Source of the DNA: Streptomyces uncialis
Lineage (GTDB): Bacteria > Actinomycetota > Actinomycetes > Streptomycetales > Streptomycetaceae
NCBI RefSeq assembly: GCF_001905345.1
Contig: NZ_LFBV01000001.1
Span: 1,127,321 to 1,191,320 of the forward strand
Direction of reading: 5' to 3'
Length of the DNA stretch: 64,000 bases
The notes below the pieces were generated by a model. It searched no databases. It saw nothing but the letters and a program-made list of their open reading frames with translations, and was not told the origin of the DNA. The position numbers and the translations under genes are program-made. Positions 53,845-63,085 of this stretch are shown piece after piece (position 1 is the stretch's first letter; each line of letters starts with the position of its first letter).

Positions 53845-55266
53845 TTACGGAGGGCCCGAACCGTTCAGCCACACCGCCCCGTACCAGGCGGCGACGGCCG
53901 TCGCGAGGACGACGACCGTGGCGGACGTACGAGGCCGGGCCCGTGCCAGGGCTACGGCGAGCGGGATCAGCAACGGGAACGCGGGCATCAGCAAACGCGG
54001 TTTGGAACCGAAGTAGCCGGATGAGCCGAGTGCGAGGGCCAGCACGACGCCGCTGTACACAAGGAGGGGGAGCGGCTGTCCCCGCCGGACCCCGGTCCAG
54101 TACAGCCACAGCAGTGCGGCGACCCCGGCGGTCAGGCCCAGGGCGGCGGGCAGCGGCAGTCCGGTGACGAACCGGGCGAAGGCCACGCCCCCGTCGAAAC
54201 CGTTGCCCCACGCGGCCTGTACATCGAGGTACCCGAACAGGGCGCCCTCGCGCACCCCGACCCACAGGACGTACGAGGCCGCGCCGACCGGGGCGAGCAG
54301 CGCGCCCAGCAGCATCCGCCGGTGACCGGCACGGGTGGGGTTACGGGTATGCGGAGGCGCACCCCCACCCGTACCTGCACCCGCACCAATACCTGCACCC
54401 GGACCCGGACCCGTACCGGCGTTCGTACCCGCGCCCCCATCCCCACCGGTGTCGGTGTCGGGACCCGCGTCCGTCCCCGACCGCGCGGCCGTCACCACGC
54501 CCCGCCGCCACGCGAGCCACATCCCCGCCCACACCGCCGCCGCGACCGCGAGGCCGACCGGCCGGGTCAGTCCGGCGAGGGACGCGAGGAGCCCGGCGCG
54601 TACCCAGTCGCCGCGCAGCACCCCGTACAGGGACCAGGCGGCGAGGGCGGTGAACAAGGACTCGCTGTACGCCATGGACTGGACGATGCCGACGGGCAGC
54701 GCGGCCCACACCACGACCGCGAAGAACGCGGGACGGGCGCCGTACAGCGTGCCGACGACCCGGTGGATGCCCCACGCGGCGGCGAGGGACGCCACCGCGC
54801 TGATCGCGAGGCCCGCGTGACCGGGGCCCAGCGGGGTGACCGCGCCGACGGCCCGCTCCAGCCAGGGCAGCAGCGGGAAGAACGCCATGTCCGACAGGAC
54901 GCGTCCGTCCGGTGCCGTCAGGGTGAAGTCGTACCCGTGCTCGACCACCCGTGCGTACCAGAGGGAGTCCCAGCGGGCGGAGAGCAGCGTCAGCGGGCTG
55001 CTGCCCTCGGCGGCGGACCGGACGGCCAGCGCGACCAGGCAGACGACGCGGACGGCGGTGTAGACGAGGAGGGCGGGGCCCGCGTGCCGGAGCGCCGCCA
55101 GCGCACGGGGACCGAGCAGCCCTGCTGTCGGTCGACCCACCACCGCCGACCGGCCCGCTGCCGAAGGGCTCACCGCCGGAGGGGCCCCCGCCGACCCACC
55201 CCCCACCGACTCACCCACCGCCGAACGGCCCGCCGTCGGTGGCGGCGGGGGATCGGGGTGCGGCAT
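53845..55266 (-). CDS. Membrane glycosyltransferase, PIG-V/mannosyltransferase type
   Basis: A 473-residue polytopic protein. ATG at 55266 is chosen; an alternative GTG at 55320 would add 18 residues without a good site. The catalytic loop region is SARWDSLWYARVVEHGYDF, with the Asp of the GT-C fold, then MAFFPLLPWLERAVGAVTPL. Helices follow (AISAVASLAAAWGIHRVV, FFAVVVWAALPVGIVQSM). A Gly/Ala/Thr-rich insertion of about 45 residues lies near residues 265-310 (GTDAGPDTDTGGDGGAGT, GTGPGPGAGIGAGAGTG). The family adds mannose from polyprenyl phosphates to lipids or proteins. It converges on DUF4184. Confidence 0.85.
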   Translation of the reverse strand: MPHPDPPPPPTAGRSAVGESVGGGSAGAPPAVSPSAAGRSAVVGRPTAGLLGPRALAALRHAGPALLVYTAVRVVCLVALAVRSAAEGSSPLTLLSARWDSLWYARVVEHGYDFTLTAPDGRVLSDMAFFPLLPWLERAVGAVTPLGPGHAGLAISAVASLAAAWGIHRVVGTLYGARPAFFAVVVWAALPVGIVQSMAYSESLFTALAAWSLYGVLRGDWVRAGLLASLAGLTRPVGLAVAAAVWAGMWLAWRRGVVTAARSGTDAGPDTDTGGDGGAGTNAGTGPGPGAGIGAGAGTGGGAPPHTRNPTRAGHRRMLLGALLAPVGAASYVLWVGVREGALFGYLDVQAAWGNGFDGGVAFARFVTGLPLPAALGLTAGVAALLWLYWTGVRRGQPLPLLVYSGVVLALALGSSGYFGSKPRLLMPAFPLLIPLAVALARARPRTSATVVVLATAVAAWYGAVWLNGSGPP

Positions 55267-55360
55267 CGGCGAGTCCTGGTGGTCCGGGTCCGGGGCAGCG
55301 CGCGGCGACCGGGCACGCACTTCTGTTCGACCGGCAACGATAGCGCGGCCCCGGGGCGCG

Positions 55361-56542
55361 CTACGGCAGGTTGCGGGCCATCACGATGCGCTGGATCTGG
55401 TTGGTGCCCTCGTAGATCTGGGTGATCTTCGCGTCCCGCATCATGCGCTCCAGCGGGTAGTCCTTGGTGTAGCCGTAGCCGCCGAGGAGCTGGACGGCGT
55501 CGGTGGTGATGTCCATCGCCGCGTCCGAGGCGAAGCACTTCGCCGCCGCGCCGAAGAACGTCAGATCGGGCTCGGCGCCCCCGGCGGAGACCCGTTCCGA
55601 CCTGGCCGCCGCCGCGTAGGTGAGCTGGCGGGCCGCCTCCAGCTTCATCGCCATGTCGGCGAGCATGAACTGGACGCCCTGGAAGTCACCGATCGGCTTG
55701 CCGAACTGCTTGCGCTCCTGGACGTAGCCCTTGGCGTAGTCCAGGGCGCCCTGGGCGACACCGAGGGCCTGGGCGGCGATCGTGATGCGGGTGTGGTCGA
55801 GGGTCTTCATGGCCGTGCCGAAGCCCGTGCCCTCCTCGCCGATCATGCGGTCGGCGGGGATACGGACGTTGTCGAGGTACACCTCGCGGGTGGGGGAGCC
55901 CTTGATGCCGAGCTTCCGCTCGGGAGCACCGAACGAGACACCTTCGTCGGACTTCTCCACGACGAACGCGGAGATCCCGCGCGAGCGCTTCTCGGGGTCG
56001 GTCACCGCCATCACCGTGTAGAACTCGGAGACGCCCGCGTTGGTGATCCACCGCTTCACGCCGTTGAGCACCCAGTGGTCGCCGTCCCGCACGGCCCGGG
56101 TCTTCATGCCCGCCGCGTCCGAACCGGCCTCCGGCTCGGACAGACAGTAGGAGAACATCGCGTCGCCCTTGGCCAGCGGGCCGAGGTACTTGCGCTTCAG
56201 CTCCTCCGAGCCGGAGAGGATCACCGGGAGGGAGCCCAGTTTGTTCACGGCCGGGATCAGGGAGGACGACACGCAGGCGCGGGCCACCTCCTCGATGACG
56301 ATGACCGTGGCCAGGGCGTCCGCCCCGGCGCCGCCGTAGCTCTCGGGTACGTGCACCGCGTGCAGGTCGGAGGCGACGAGCGCGTCCAGGGCCTCCTGCG
56401 GGAAGCGGGACTCGTCGTCCACGGCCGCCGCGAAGGGCGCGATCTTCGCCTCCGACAGGGCGCGGACCGTCTCCCGGAGCAGGTCGTGCTCCTCGGAGGT
56501 CCGGTACAGGTCGAATGCCGGGTTGTCTGCCGAGCCAGCCAC
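55361..56542 (-). CDS. Acyl-CoA dehydrogenase
   Basis: A flavoenzyme of 393 residues that oxidises acyl-CoA to trans-2-enoyl-CoA, passing electrons to ETF. GTG at 56542 gives a start VAGSADNPAFD; the frame continues upstream by three residues. Signatures are FSYCLSEPEAGSDAAGM (FAD and substrate), GVKRWITNAGVSEFYTV, and near the end IYEGTNQIQRIVMARNL, with the catalytic Glu in YEGTNQ. RDAKITQIYEG places it with short/medium-chain dehydrogenases. It is monocistronic, divergent from the UDP-glucose dehydrogenase. The chain length it prefers cannot be read from sequence. Confidence 0.95.
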   Translation of the reverse strand: MAGSADNPAFDLYRTSEEHDLLRETVRALSEAKIAPFAAAVDDESRFPQEALDALVASDLHAVHVPESYGGAGADALATVIVIEEVARACVSSSLIPAVNKLGSLPVILSGSEELKRKYLGPLAKGDAMFSYCLSEPEAGSDAAGMKTRAVRDGDHWVLNGVKRWITNAGVSEFYTVMAVTDPEKRSRGISAFVVEKSDEGVSFGAPERKLGIKGSPTREVYLDNVRIPADRMIGEEGTGFGTAMKTLDHTRITIAAQALGVAQGALDYAKGYVQERKQFGKPIGDFQGVQFMLADMAMKLEAARQLTYAAAARSERVSAGGAEPDLTFFGAAAKCFASDAAMDITTDAVQLLGGYGYTKDYPLERMMRDAKITQIYEGTNQIQRIVMARNLP

Positions 56543-56787
56543 GGATCTCACGCTCCCAGATGCTAATTACCGTTAAGTAACCCTAATGAGTACCCCGAAT
56601 TTTAGGGGCGGGGAAGGGCGGGGGCCAGGTGAGCTGGGCGACATGTGCGCGCGGCCGGGCGCCTGGGGCGCACGGTTCCGGCCACGCCCCCGTATGCGCC
56701 CCCCAGGCCCCGCACCAGGCCCGACTATGCTCGCCGGGGGTGTCACCGCGACACCACGACCGACCGCGCCGGAGCACTGGAGAACCC

Positions 56788-58134
56788 ATGGCCCCCCTCA
56801 AGCTCACCGTGATCGGCACCGGGTATCTCGGTGCCACCCATGCCGCCGCGATGGCGGAGCTGGGGTTCGAGGTGCTGGGGCTCGATGTCGTCCCCGAGAA
56901 GATCGAACTCCTCTCGCAGGGCCGGGTCCCCATGTACGAACCGGGGCTCGAAGAGTTGTTGCGCAAGCATGTCGCCGGGATCGAGGGGTCCACCGGACGG
57001 CTGCGGTTCACCCTGGACTGGGCGGAGGCCGCCGAGTTCGGGGACGTCCACTTCGTCTGTGTGAACACCCCGCAGAAGCGCGGCGAGTACGCGTGCGACA
57101 TGAGCTACGTCGACAGCGCGATGGAGTCCCTCGCTCGGCATCTGCGCCGACCGTGCCTCGTCGTCGGCAAGTCGACCGTTCCCGTCGGCAGCGCGGAACG
57201 GCTCGCCGCCCGGATCGTGGAACTGGCGCCCGCCGGGGACGCGGTCGAGCTGGCGTGGAACCCGGAGTTCCTGCGCGAGGGGTTCGCCGTGCAGGACACC
57301 CTGCACCCGGACCGGATCGTGGTCGGGGTCGCGGGACCCACCGGCGAGAAGCTGCTGCGCGAGGTGTACGCCGGGCCGCTCGGCGCGGGGACCCCGCTCG
57401 TGGTGACGGACTTCCCCACCGCCGAACTGGTGAAGACCTCCGCCAACTCGTTCCTGGCGACCAAGATCTCCTTCATCAACGCGATGGCCGAGGTCTGCGA
57501 GGCGGGCGGCGGGGACGTCGTCCGGCTGGCCGAGGCCATCGGCTACGACGAGCGGATCGGGTCGAAGTTCCTGCGCGCCGGGATCGGCTTCGGCGGGGGC
57601 TGTCTGCCCAAGGACATCCGCGCGTTCATGGCACGCGCCGGTGAGCTGGGCGCCGACCAGGCACTCACGTTCCTCCGCGAGATCGACTCCATCAACATGC
57701 GGCGGCGCGGCCAGATGGTGGAGATGGCCCGCGAGGCGCTGGGCGGGCGCTCGTTCCTCGGTACGCGCGTCGCGGTGCTCGGCGCGGCGTTCAAGCCGGA
57801 CTCGGACGACGTACGGGACTCGCCCGCGCTGAACGTCGCCGGGCAGATCCATCTCCAGGGCGGCCAGGTGACGGTGTACGACCCGAAGGGGATGGACAAC
57901 GCGCGGCGGCTCTTCCCGACGCTGGTGTACGCGGACTCCGCGGTGGAGGCGGTGCGGGGCGCGGATGTCGTGCTCCACCTGACCGAGTGGCGGGAGTTCC
58001 GCGAGCTGGACCCCGCCGAGCTGGGCGCTGTGGCGGCGCGGCGGGTGGTGCTGGACGGGCGCAACGCGCTCGACCCTGCGGTGTGGCGTGCGGCCGGGTG
58101 GACGTACCGGGCCATGGGGCGCCCGACGGCCTGA
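56788..58134 (+). CDS. ugd: UDP-glucose 6-dehydrogenase
   Basis: This NAD-dependent enzyme oxidises UDP-glucose to UDP-glucuronate for cell-surface polysaccharides. ATG at 56788 has TGGAGAA upstream; the extended frame to 56629 is rejected. The 448 residues contain VIGTGYLGATHAAAMAELG (NAD site, 6-24), FVCVNTPQKRGEYACDMSY, the catalytic Cys272 in GFGGGCLPKD with Lys275, and RGADVVLHLTEWREF near the end. LGAAFKPDSDDVRDSP is the typical C-terminal domain start. A related UDP-N-acetylmannosamine dehydrogenase is possible but the sequence best fits Ugd. Confidence 0.93.
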   Translation: MAPLKLTVIGTGYLGATHAAAMAELGFEVLGLDVVPEKIELLSQGRVPMYEPGLEELLRKHVAGIEGSTGRLRFTLDWAEAAEFGDVHFVCVNTPQKRGEYACDMSYVDSAMESLARHLRRPCLVVGKSTVPVGSAERLAARIVELAPAGDAVELAWNPEFLREGFAVQDTLHPDRIVVGVAGPTGEKLLREVYAGPLGAGTPLVVTDFPTAELVKTSANSFLATKISFINAMAEVCEAGGGDVVRLAEAIGYDERIGSKFLRAGIGFGGGCLPKDIRAFMARAGELGADQALTFLREIDSINMRRRGQMVEMAREALGGRSFLGTRVAVLGAAFKPDSDDVRDSPALNVAGQIHLQGGQVTVYDPKGMDNARRLFPTLVYADSAVEAVRGADVVLHLTEWREFRELDPAELGAVAARRVVLDGRNALDPAVWRAAGWTYRAMGRPTA

Positions 58135-58185
58135 CCCTGGCGGGTCCCCGGGGCCCCGGGGCCCGTGAGCGTTCGCCTGCGCGGG

Positions 58186-58290
58186 TTCGTCCTCGCGTCC
58201 CCGGGTCTGTCCGGCTGGACGCACTTGCCCCCGCCCGGGTCGTTCGGTGGGTGCGCGGTTCCCCGCGCCCCTTCGGGGCGCCCCCCGCGG
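58186..58290. repeat. Solitary reversed copy of the intergenic repeat module
   Basis: GGGTCTGTCCGGCTGGACGCA, then GGTTCCCCGCGCCCCTTC GGGGCGCC (written with a break), is the reverse complement of the GGGGCGCGGGGAACTGCGC module. It has no core of the three-copy type. The inverted arms CGCCCC/GGGGCG form a hairpin between the convergent ends at 58134 and 58337, so it may also work as the terminator of both genes. Confidence 0.75.
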
Positions 58291-58336
58291 TCGGCGTTCG
58301 ACCGCGGGCCTCGTCACCGGAGCGACGCGGGCCTCG

Positions 58337-59188
58337 TCACCGGAGCGAGAGGTAGACCTGGTACGGGACCATGAACAGGCCCAGGGCCAGCAGGGGGAAC
58401 GCGAGGGCCACGCCCAGTGCGTACAGGATCCTCTTGTGGACGGGCAGCCGGCCCACGGCGCGGGAGGGGGTGCGGGGGTCGTACGCGAGGTGGACCTTCC
58501 TGTCGACGACGACCGACGCGTCGTTCACCTCGACGCTCCGGGTCACGCCCTCCGCGTCGGTGAAGTGGCACCGCAGCTTGCCCGCGCTCTTGCTCCCGGG
58601 ATTCGCGACGACGGACACGCCCCGGCGGAGCAGCACGGCCCGGATGTACAGCGCGTGGGCCCCCATGGCGATCCCGGCCGCGCCGAACACCAGGGGCTTC
58701 ACCCCGAGTACGTAGAGCACCAGGCCGAACCACCGGCCGACGACGATCAGTTGGACGAGCCCGGCGAGATAGCCGATGACCGGGACCGCGCAGGCCACGA
58801 CGATCAGGACGAGGAGCGGTTCGACGCCCTGGCGGGCCGGTATCCGTGCGACGGCGGGGGCGTCCAGGACCTCCACCAGGTCCGCACCGTCCCCGAGCCG
58901 GGCGCCCGGGGCGCGTTCAGGAAGCGCGGCGTTGACGGCACGGGCGAACGCCGTGACGGAGGCGACATTGGGCCCCGCTATCCGGTACCTCGTTGCCTCG
59001 GTTCCGTCGGGGGCGGTCAGGACCACACTGGCGGCCCGCCCCGAAGGGTCCACCCGCACCTCCGCCACCGCGGGCAGGGGTATCCGTCGTCGGGTGCCGT
59101 CCTGCTCCAGGAGCAGCCCGGTGGGGTCCAGACGGATCGAACCCTTGCTGCCGCTCAGGGACACCGATGGAAGGGAAGCCTTGGCCAT
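58337..59188 (-). CDS. Membrane protein with PH-like N-terminal domain
   Basis: A 283-residue protein. Residues about 5-95 form a beta-rich domain (SIRLDPTGLLLEQDGTRRRI, LPAVAEVRVDPSGRAASVVL, RYRIAGPNVASVTAFARAVN), resembling a bacterial PH domain. Two or three hydrophobic segments follow (LLVLIVVACAVPVIGYLAGL, WFGLVLYVLGVKPLVFGAAG), then a soluble stretch (KLRCHFTDAEGVTRSVEVND) and a last helix near the C-terminus (ILYALGVALAFPLLALGLFM). No catalytic motif is visible. Similar Streptomyces proteins carry no better name. It converges on the UDP-glucose dehydrogenase. Confidence 0.75.
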   Translation of the reverse strand: MAKASLPSVSLSGSKGSIRLDPTGLLLEQDGTRRRIPLPAVAEVRVDPSGRAASVVLTAPDGTEATRYRIAGPNVASVTAFARAVNAALPERAPGARLGDGADLVEVLDAPAVARIPARQGVEPLLVLIVVACAVPVIGYLAGLVQLIVVGRWFGLVLYVLGVKPLVFGAAGIAMGAHALYIRAVLLRRGVSVVANPGSKSAGKLRCHFTDAEGVTRSVEVNDASVVVDRKVHLAYDPRTPSRAVGRLPVHKRILYALGVALAFPLLALGLFMVPYQVYLSLR

Positions 59189-59343
59189 CCCCGCACCCTA
59201 CGCAGCGGCGGGAGGCGCCGGAAGCGGATTCCCCCGGAGCGCCCCCGCCCGCACCCCCCACCCGGCGGGGGACACCGGTACCCGTAACCCGTAACCCGTA
59301 CCTGTGTCCGTACAGGGACTGCGCGGATGCCACGGAACAGGGA

Positions 59344-60570
59344 CTACGCGGAAGCCCCGGACGCCACCGACTCCGCGTCGCCGAGGACCCGGACCGAGTT
59401 GGACCATGTCAGCTTCGCCAGGTCGGCGGGGGACCAGCCCCGGGTGAGCAGTTCGGCGATCAGCCGGGGGTAGCAGGACACGTCCGACAGTCCGTCGGGC
59501 GTGAACGCCGTACCGTCGTAGTCGCCGCCGATGCCCAGATGGTCGATGCCCGCGACCTCCCGCATATGGTCCAGATGGTCCGCGACCGTCGACACCGTCG
59601 CCCTCGGCCGCGGGTAGCGCTCCTCGAAGGCCGCGTGCGCCGCCATCGCCTCCGTGCCGGTGTCGAGGTGGTGGAACCCCCGCTCCCGCAGATTCTCGTC
59701 GGCCGCCGCCGTCCAGTCGACGGCCGCCTGGAGGACGAACTTCGGGACGAAGGTGACCATCGCGACCCCGCCGTTCGCGGGCAGCCGTTCCAGCACGTCG
59801 TCGGGGATGTTGCGGGGATGGTCGCAGACCGCCCGCGACGACGAGTGCGAGAAGATCACCGGCGCGGTGGACGTGTCCAGCGCGTCCCGCATGGTCGTCG
59901 CCGCGACATGCGAGAGGTCGACCAGCATGCCCAGCCGGTTCATCTCCCGGACGACCTCCTGGCCGAACGGGGACAGCCCGCCCACCCCTGGCACATCCGT
60001 CGCGGAGTCCGCCCAGGGCACGTTGTCGTTGTGGGTCAGCGTCATGTAGCGCACACCGAGCGCGTGGAAGGTCCGCAGCACCGCCAGCGAGCTGTTGATG
60101 GAGTGGCCGCCCTCCGCCCCCATCAGCGAGGCGACCCGGCCCTCCCGGCGGGCCCGTTCCAGGTCCGCCGCGCCGGTCGCGGGAGCCAGGTCCGCCGGAT
60201 ACCGCTCCAGCAACCGCTGGACGCAGTCGATCTGTTCGAGGGTGGCCCGGACCGCCGCGTCGCCCGCGAGGTCGGTGCGGACGTACACGGACCAGTACTG
60301 CGCGCCGACCCCGCCGGCCCGCAGCCGTGGCAGGTCGGTGTGCAGATGGGCGCTCTGGTCGGTGGCGATGTCACGGGCGTCCAGGTCGTAGCCGACCTGC
60401 TGGCGCAGCGCCCACGGCAGATCGTTGTGCCCGTCGACGACAGGGAACTCCGCCAGCAGGGCGCGCGCCCGGAGCTCGGCGTCCGACGGGGCGCCCGAGG
60501 TGTCCGACGGGCTGTCCGGCACGCCCGACGGGTCGCCCGACGGGTCCGGAACGTTCCTCACGGAGGTCAC
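59344..60570 (-). CDS. Renal-dipeptidase family (M19) membrane dipeptidase-like hydrolase
   Basis: A 408-residue zinc hydrolase of the amidohydrolase fold. GTG at 60570 has GGGAG seven bases upstream; another GTG at 60576 overlaps the purE stop. Zinc ligands are His48 and Asp50 ([10 protein letters not shown]), Glu in [13 protein letters not shown], His in [14 protein letters not shown] and Asp in [28 protein letters not shown] is typical of M19. It has no signal peptide and would act in the cytosol. It is the last gene of purK-purE-dipeptidase. Substrates could be dipeptides or related amides. Confidence 0.92.
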   Translation of the reverse strand: MTSVRNVPDPSGDPSGVPDSPSDTSGAPSDAELRARALLAEFPVVDGHNDLPWALRQQVGYDLDARDIATDQSAHLHTDLPRLRAGGVGAQYWSVYVRTDLAGDAAVRATLEQIDCVQRLLERYPADLAPATGAADLERARREGRVASLMGAEGGHSINSSLAVLRTFHALGVRYMTLTHNDNVPWADSATDVPGVGGLSPFGQEVVREMNRLGMLVDLSHVAATTMRDALDTSTAPVIFSHSSSRAVCDHPRNIPDDVLERLPANGGVAMVTFVPKFVLQAAVDWTAAADENLRERGFHHLDTGTEAMAAHAAFEERYPRPRATVSTVADHLDHMREVAGIDHLGIGGDYDGTAFTPDGLSDVSCYPRLIAELLTRGWSPADLAKLTWSNSVRVLGDAESVASGASA

Positions 60571-60572
60571 CG

Positions 60573-61142
60573 TCACGCTCCCGAGGCGAAGCCGAAACTG
60601 CCCGAGCCCTCGACCTTGGACCGCAGCCGCTTGCCCTTCTCGGTGGCCTGGTCGTTGAGCTCCTGCTGGAACTCCCGCATCCGGGCCAGGAGTTCCTCGT
60701 CGAACGCGGCGAGGGTACGGGCCGCGAGCAGTCCCGCGTTGCGGGCGCCGCCCACGGAGACCGCCGCGACGGGCACCCCGGCCGGCATCTGGACGATGGA
60801 CAGCAGACTGTCCATGCCGTCGAGGTACTTCAGCGGCACCGGGACCCCGATGACCGGCAGCGGGGTGACGGACGCCAGCATGCCCGGCAGATGCGCCGCG
60901 CCGCCCGCGCCCGCGATGATCACCTTGAGGCCGCGGTCGGCGGCCTGCTCGCCGTACGCGATCATCTCGCGGGGCATCCGGTGCGCGGAGACGACACCGA
61001 CCTCGTAGGGGATCTCGAACTCGTCGAGGGCCTGGGCGGCGGCCTCCATCACGGGCCAGTCCGAGTCGGACCCCATGACGATGCCCACGAGCGGGGCGGC
61101 GGCCGGACGGCTGAGGCTGGGGCTGGGCGACGACGTGCTCAT
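60573..61142 (-). CDS. purE: N5-carboxyaminoimidazole ribonucleotide mutase
   Basis: PurE rearranges N5-CAIR to CAIR in purine synthesis. The 189-residue protein has [20 protein letters not shown], the conserved [13 protein letters not shown] with the catalytic His, and [18 protein letters not shown] and [20 protein letters not shown]. The C-terminal 30 residues are Lys/Gln-rich and variable. The start overlaps the purK stop (ATGA at 61139), and the stop lies next to the start of the dipeptidase gene. Class I PurE, which works with PurK, fits the neighbours. Confidence 0.97.
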   Translation of the reverse strand: MSTSSPSPSLSRPAAAPLVGIVMGSDSDWPVMEAAAQALDEFEIPYEVGVVSAHRMPREMIAYGEQAADRGLKVIIAGAGGAAHLPGMLASVTPLPVIGVPVPLKYLDGMDSLLSIVQMPAGVPVAAVSVGGARNAGLLAARTLAAFDEELLARMREFQQELNDQATEKGKRLRSKVEGSGSFGFASGA

Positions 61143-62305
61143 TCGGTGATCGTTCCCTTGAGGTAGCCGGCTGCGTGACGGGCGCGCTCCAGTACGTCGG
61201 CCAAGTCGTCGCCGTAGGTGTTGACATGGCCGACCTTGCGGCCGGGCTTCACGTCCTTGCCGTACATATGGATCTTCAGACCGGGGTCCCGGGCCATGCA
61301 GTGCAGATACGCGGAGTACATGTCGGGGTAGTCACCGCCGAGGACGTTGCACATCACCGTCCACGGGGCGCGCGGGCGCGGATCACCGAGCGGCAGATCG
61401 AGCACCGCGCGGACATGGTTGGCGAACTGCGAGGTGATCGCGCCGTCCTGGGTCCAGTGGCCGCTGTTGTGCGGGCGCATCGCCAGCTCGTTGACGAGGA
61501 CCCGGCCGTCGGCGGTCTCGAACAGCTCGACCGCGAGATGCCCGACCACACCGAGCTCCTTCGCGATCCGCAGCGCCATCTCCTCCGCGTGCAGCGCGAG
61601 TCCGGGGGCGAGTCCGGGGGCCGGGGCGATCACCGTGTCGCAGACCCCGTCGACCTGCTGGGACTCCACGACCGGGTACGCCACGGCCTGCCCGTGCGGG
61701 GAGCGGACGACGTTCGCCGCGAGTTCCCGTACGAAGTCGACCTTCTCCTCCGCGAGCACCGGGACGCCCGCGCGGAACGGCTCCGCCGCCTCCGCCGCCT
61801 CCTCGGCCGTCCGCACGACCCAGACACCCTTGCCGTCGTAGCCACCGCGCACGGTCTTGAGGACCACGGGGAACCCGTCGGACGAGGCGTCCGCCGCGCC
61901 CTCGGCCGCGAAGGCCACCACATCGGCGGGGTCCGTCACGATCCGGTGCCGGGGGCAGGGCATGCCGATCTCCGTCAGCTTCGCCCGCATCACCCCCTTG
62001 TCCTGCGCGTGCACCAGCGCGTCCGGCCCGGGGCGGACGGGGATGCCGTCCGCCTCCAGGGCGCGCAGATGCGCGGTGGGGACATGCTCGTGATCGAAGG
62101 TGATCACGTCACAGCCCCGCGCGAAGTCACGCAGCGTGTCCAGGTCGCGGTAGTCGCCGACGACGACATCACCGACCACCTGGGCCGCGGAATCCTGCGG
62201 GGTGTCACTGAGGAGCTTGAACCTGATGCCGAGCGGGATGCCTGCCTCGTGGGTCATACGCGCGAGCTGGCCCCCGCCGACCATGCCGACTACCGGGAAT
62301 GTCAC
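61139..62305 (-). CDS. purK: N5-carboxyaminoimidazole ribonucleotide synthase
   Basis: PurK is the ATP-grasp enzyme that carboxylates AIR with bicarbonate to give N5-CAIR, the substrate of PurE. The 388-residue protein begins [23 protein letters not shown]-grasp signatures are [59 protein letters not shown] and [15 protein letters not shown] [20 protein letters not shown]. The start is a GTG at 62305. It is the first gene of the purK-purE-dipeptidase unit and diverges from the GtrA gene. Confidence 0.97.
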   Translation of the reverse strand: MTFPVVGMVGGGQLARMTHEAGIPLGIRFKLLSDTPQDSAAQVVGDVVVGDYRDLDTLRDFARGCDVITFDHEHVPTAHLRALEADGIPVRPGPDALVHAQDKGVMRAKLTEIGMPCPRHRIVTDPADVVAFAAEGAADASSDGFPVVLKTVRGGYDGKGVWVVRTAEEAAEAAEPFRAGVPVLAEEKVDFVRELAANVVRSPHGQAVAYPVVESQQVDGVCDTVIAPAPGLAPGLALHAEEMALRIAKELGVVGHLAVELFETADGRVLVNELAMRPHNSGHWTQDGAITSQFANHVRAVLDLPLGDPRPRAPWTVMCNVLGGDYPDMYSAYLHCMARDPGLKIHMYGKDVKPGRKVGHVNTYGDDLADVLERARHAAGYLKGTITE

Positions 62306-62390
62306 GCCCCCAGGGTATCGGCGTGGCCGGATCGGATGCCCACGGGCGGGGTGCGGGGGTGCTGGTTAGCATGGTGGGGTTGACGAATTC

Positions 62391-63002
62391 ATGACCGGAC
62401 CGAACGAGCGGGGACTGGGCGGCACCATGACCAAGGGTCGTACAGGGGGTTCCTCATCGTTTTCGGGCGGGGCGCTGCGGCGGCAGATGGAGCAGCTGTG
62501 GCGCGAAGTGATCAAGTTCGGGGCGGTGGGCGGGGCGGGGCTGCTGGTCAATCTGGCCGTCTTCAACCTCGTCCGCGAGACCACCGAGCTGCCTGTCGTC
62601 CGGGCCAGTGTCATCGCGACGATCGTCGCGATCGTCTTCAACTACATCGGATTCCGCTACTTCACGTACCGCGACCGCGACAAGAGCGGACAGACCCGCG
62701 AGATGGGCCTGTTCCTGCTGTTCAGCGCGGTGGGGCTGGTCATCGAGAACGGCATTCTCTACGCGGCGACCTACGGCTTCGGCTGGGACAGCCCGTTGCA
62801 GAGCAACTTCTTCAAGTTCTTCGGGATCGGGGTGGCGACCCTGTTCCGCTTCTGGTCGTACCGCACCTGGGTCTTCCGTACCGTCCCGGCCGAGGCGACG
62901 GTCGCGGCGGCGGAGCGGTTCCTGGAGGAACGGGGACCGCGGGACGCGGGCGCCACGGGCACGGGCAGCGGTACGGGGGCCTCCGGGCGCGGGACGCGCT
63001 GA
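62391..63002 (+). CDS. GtrA family membrane protein
   Basis: A 203-residue protein with four membrane helices: FGAVGGAGLLVNLAVFNLVR, VIATIVAIVFNYIGFRYFTY, LFLLFSAVGLVIENGILYAA, and a fourth near FKFFGIGVATLFRFWSYRTW. The GtrA pattern is flavolipid- or glycan-related: these proteins help flip or load polyprenyl-linked sugars, including in arabinogalactan and O-antigen systems. An N-terminal tail of about 40 residues (Gly/Ser/Arg-rich) and a Gly/Thr tail are cytosolic. ATG at 62391 is the first start; MTKGRTG at 62427 is an alternative. Confidence 0.88.
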   Translation: MTGPNERGLGGTMTKGRTGGSSSFSGGALRRQMEQLWREVIKFGAVGGAGLLVNLAVFNLVRETTELPVVRASVIATIVAIVFNYIGFRYFTYRDRDKSGQTREMGLFLLFSAVGLVIENGILYAATYGFGWDSPLQSNFFKFFGIGVATLFRFWSYRTWVFRTVPAEATVAAAERFLEERGPRDAGATGTGSGTGASGRGTR

Positions 63003-63085
63003 CGTGAGCCCGGGCGGGCTCCGGGCACATGCCCGGACGGGACCGCTCCCGCTCGGCCCCGCCCCGGTCCCGGCGCGGGGGACGG

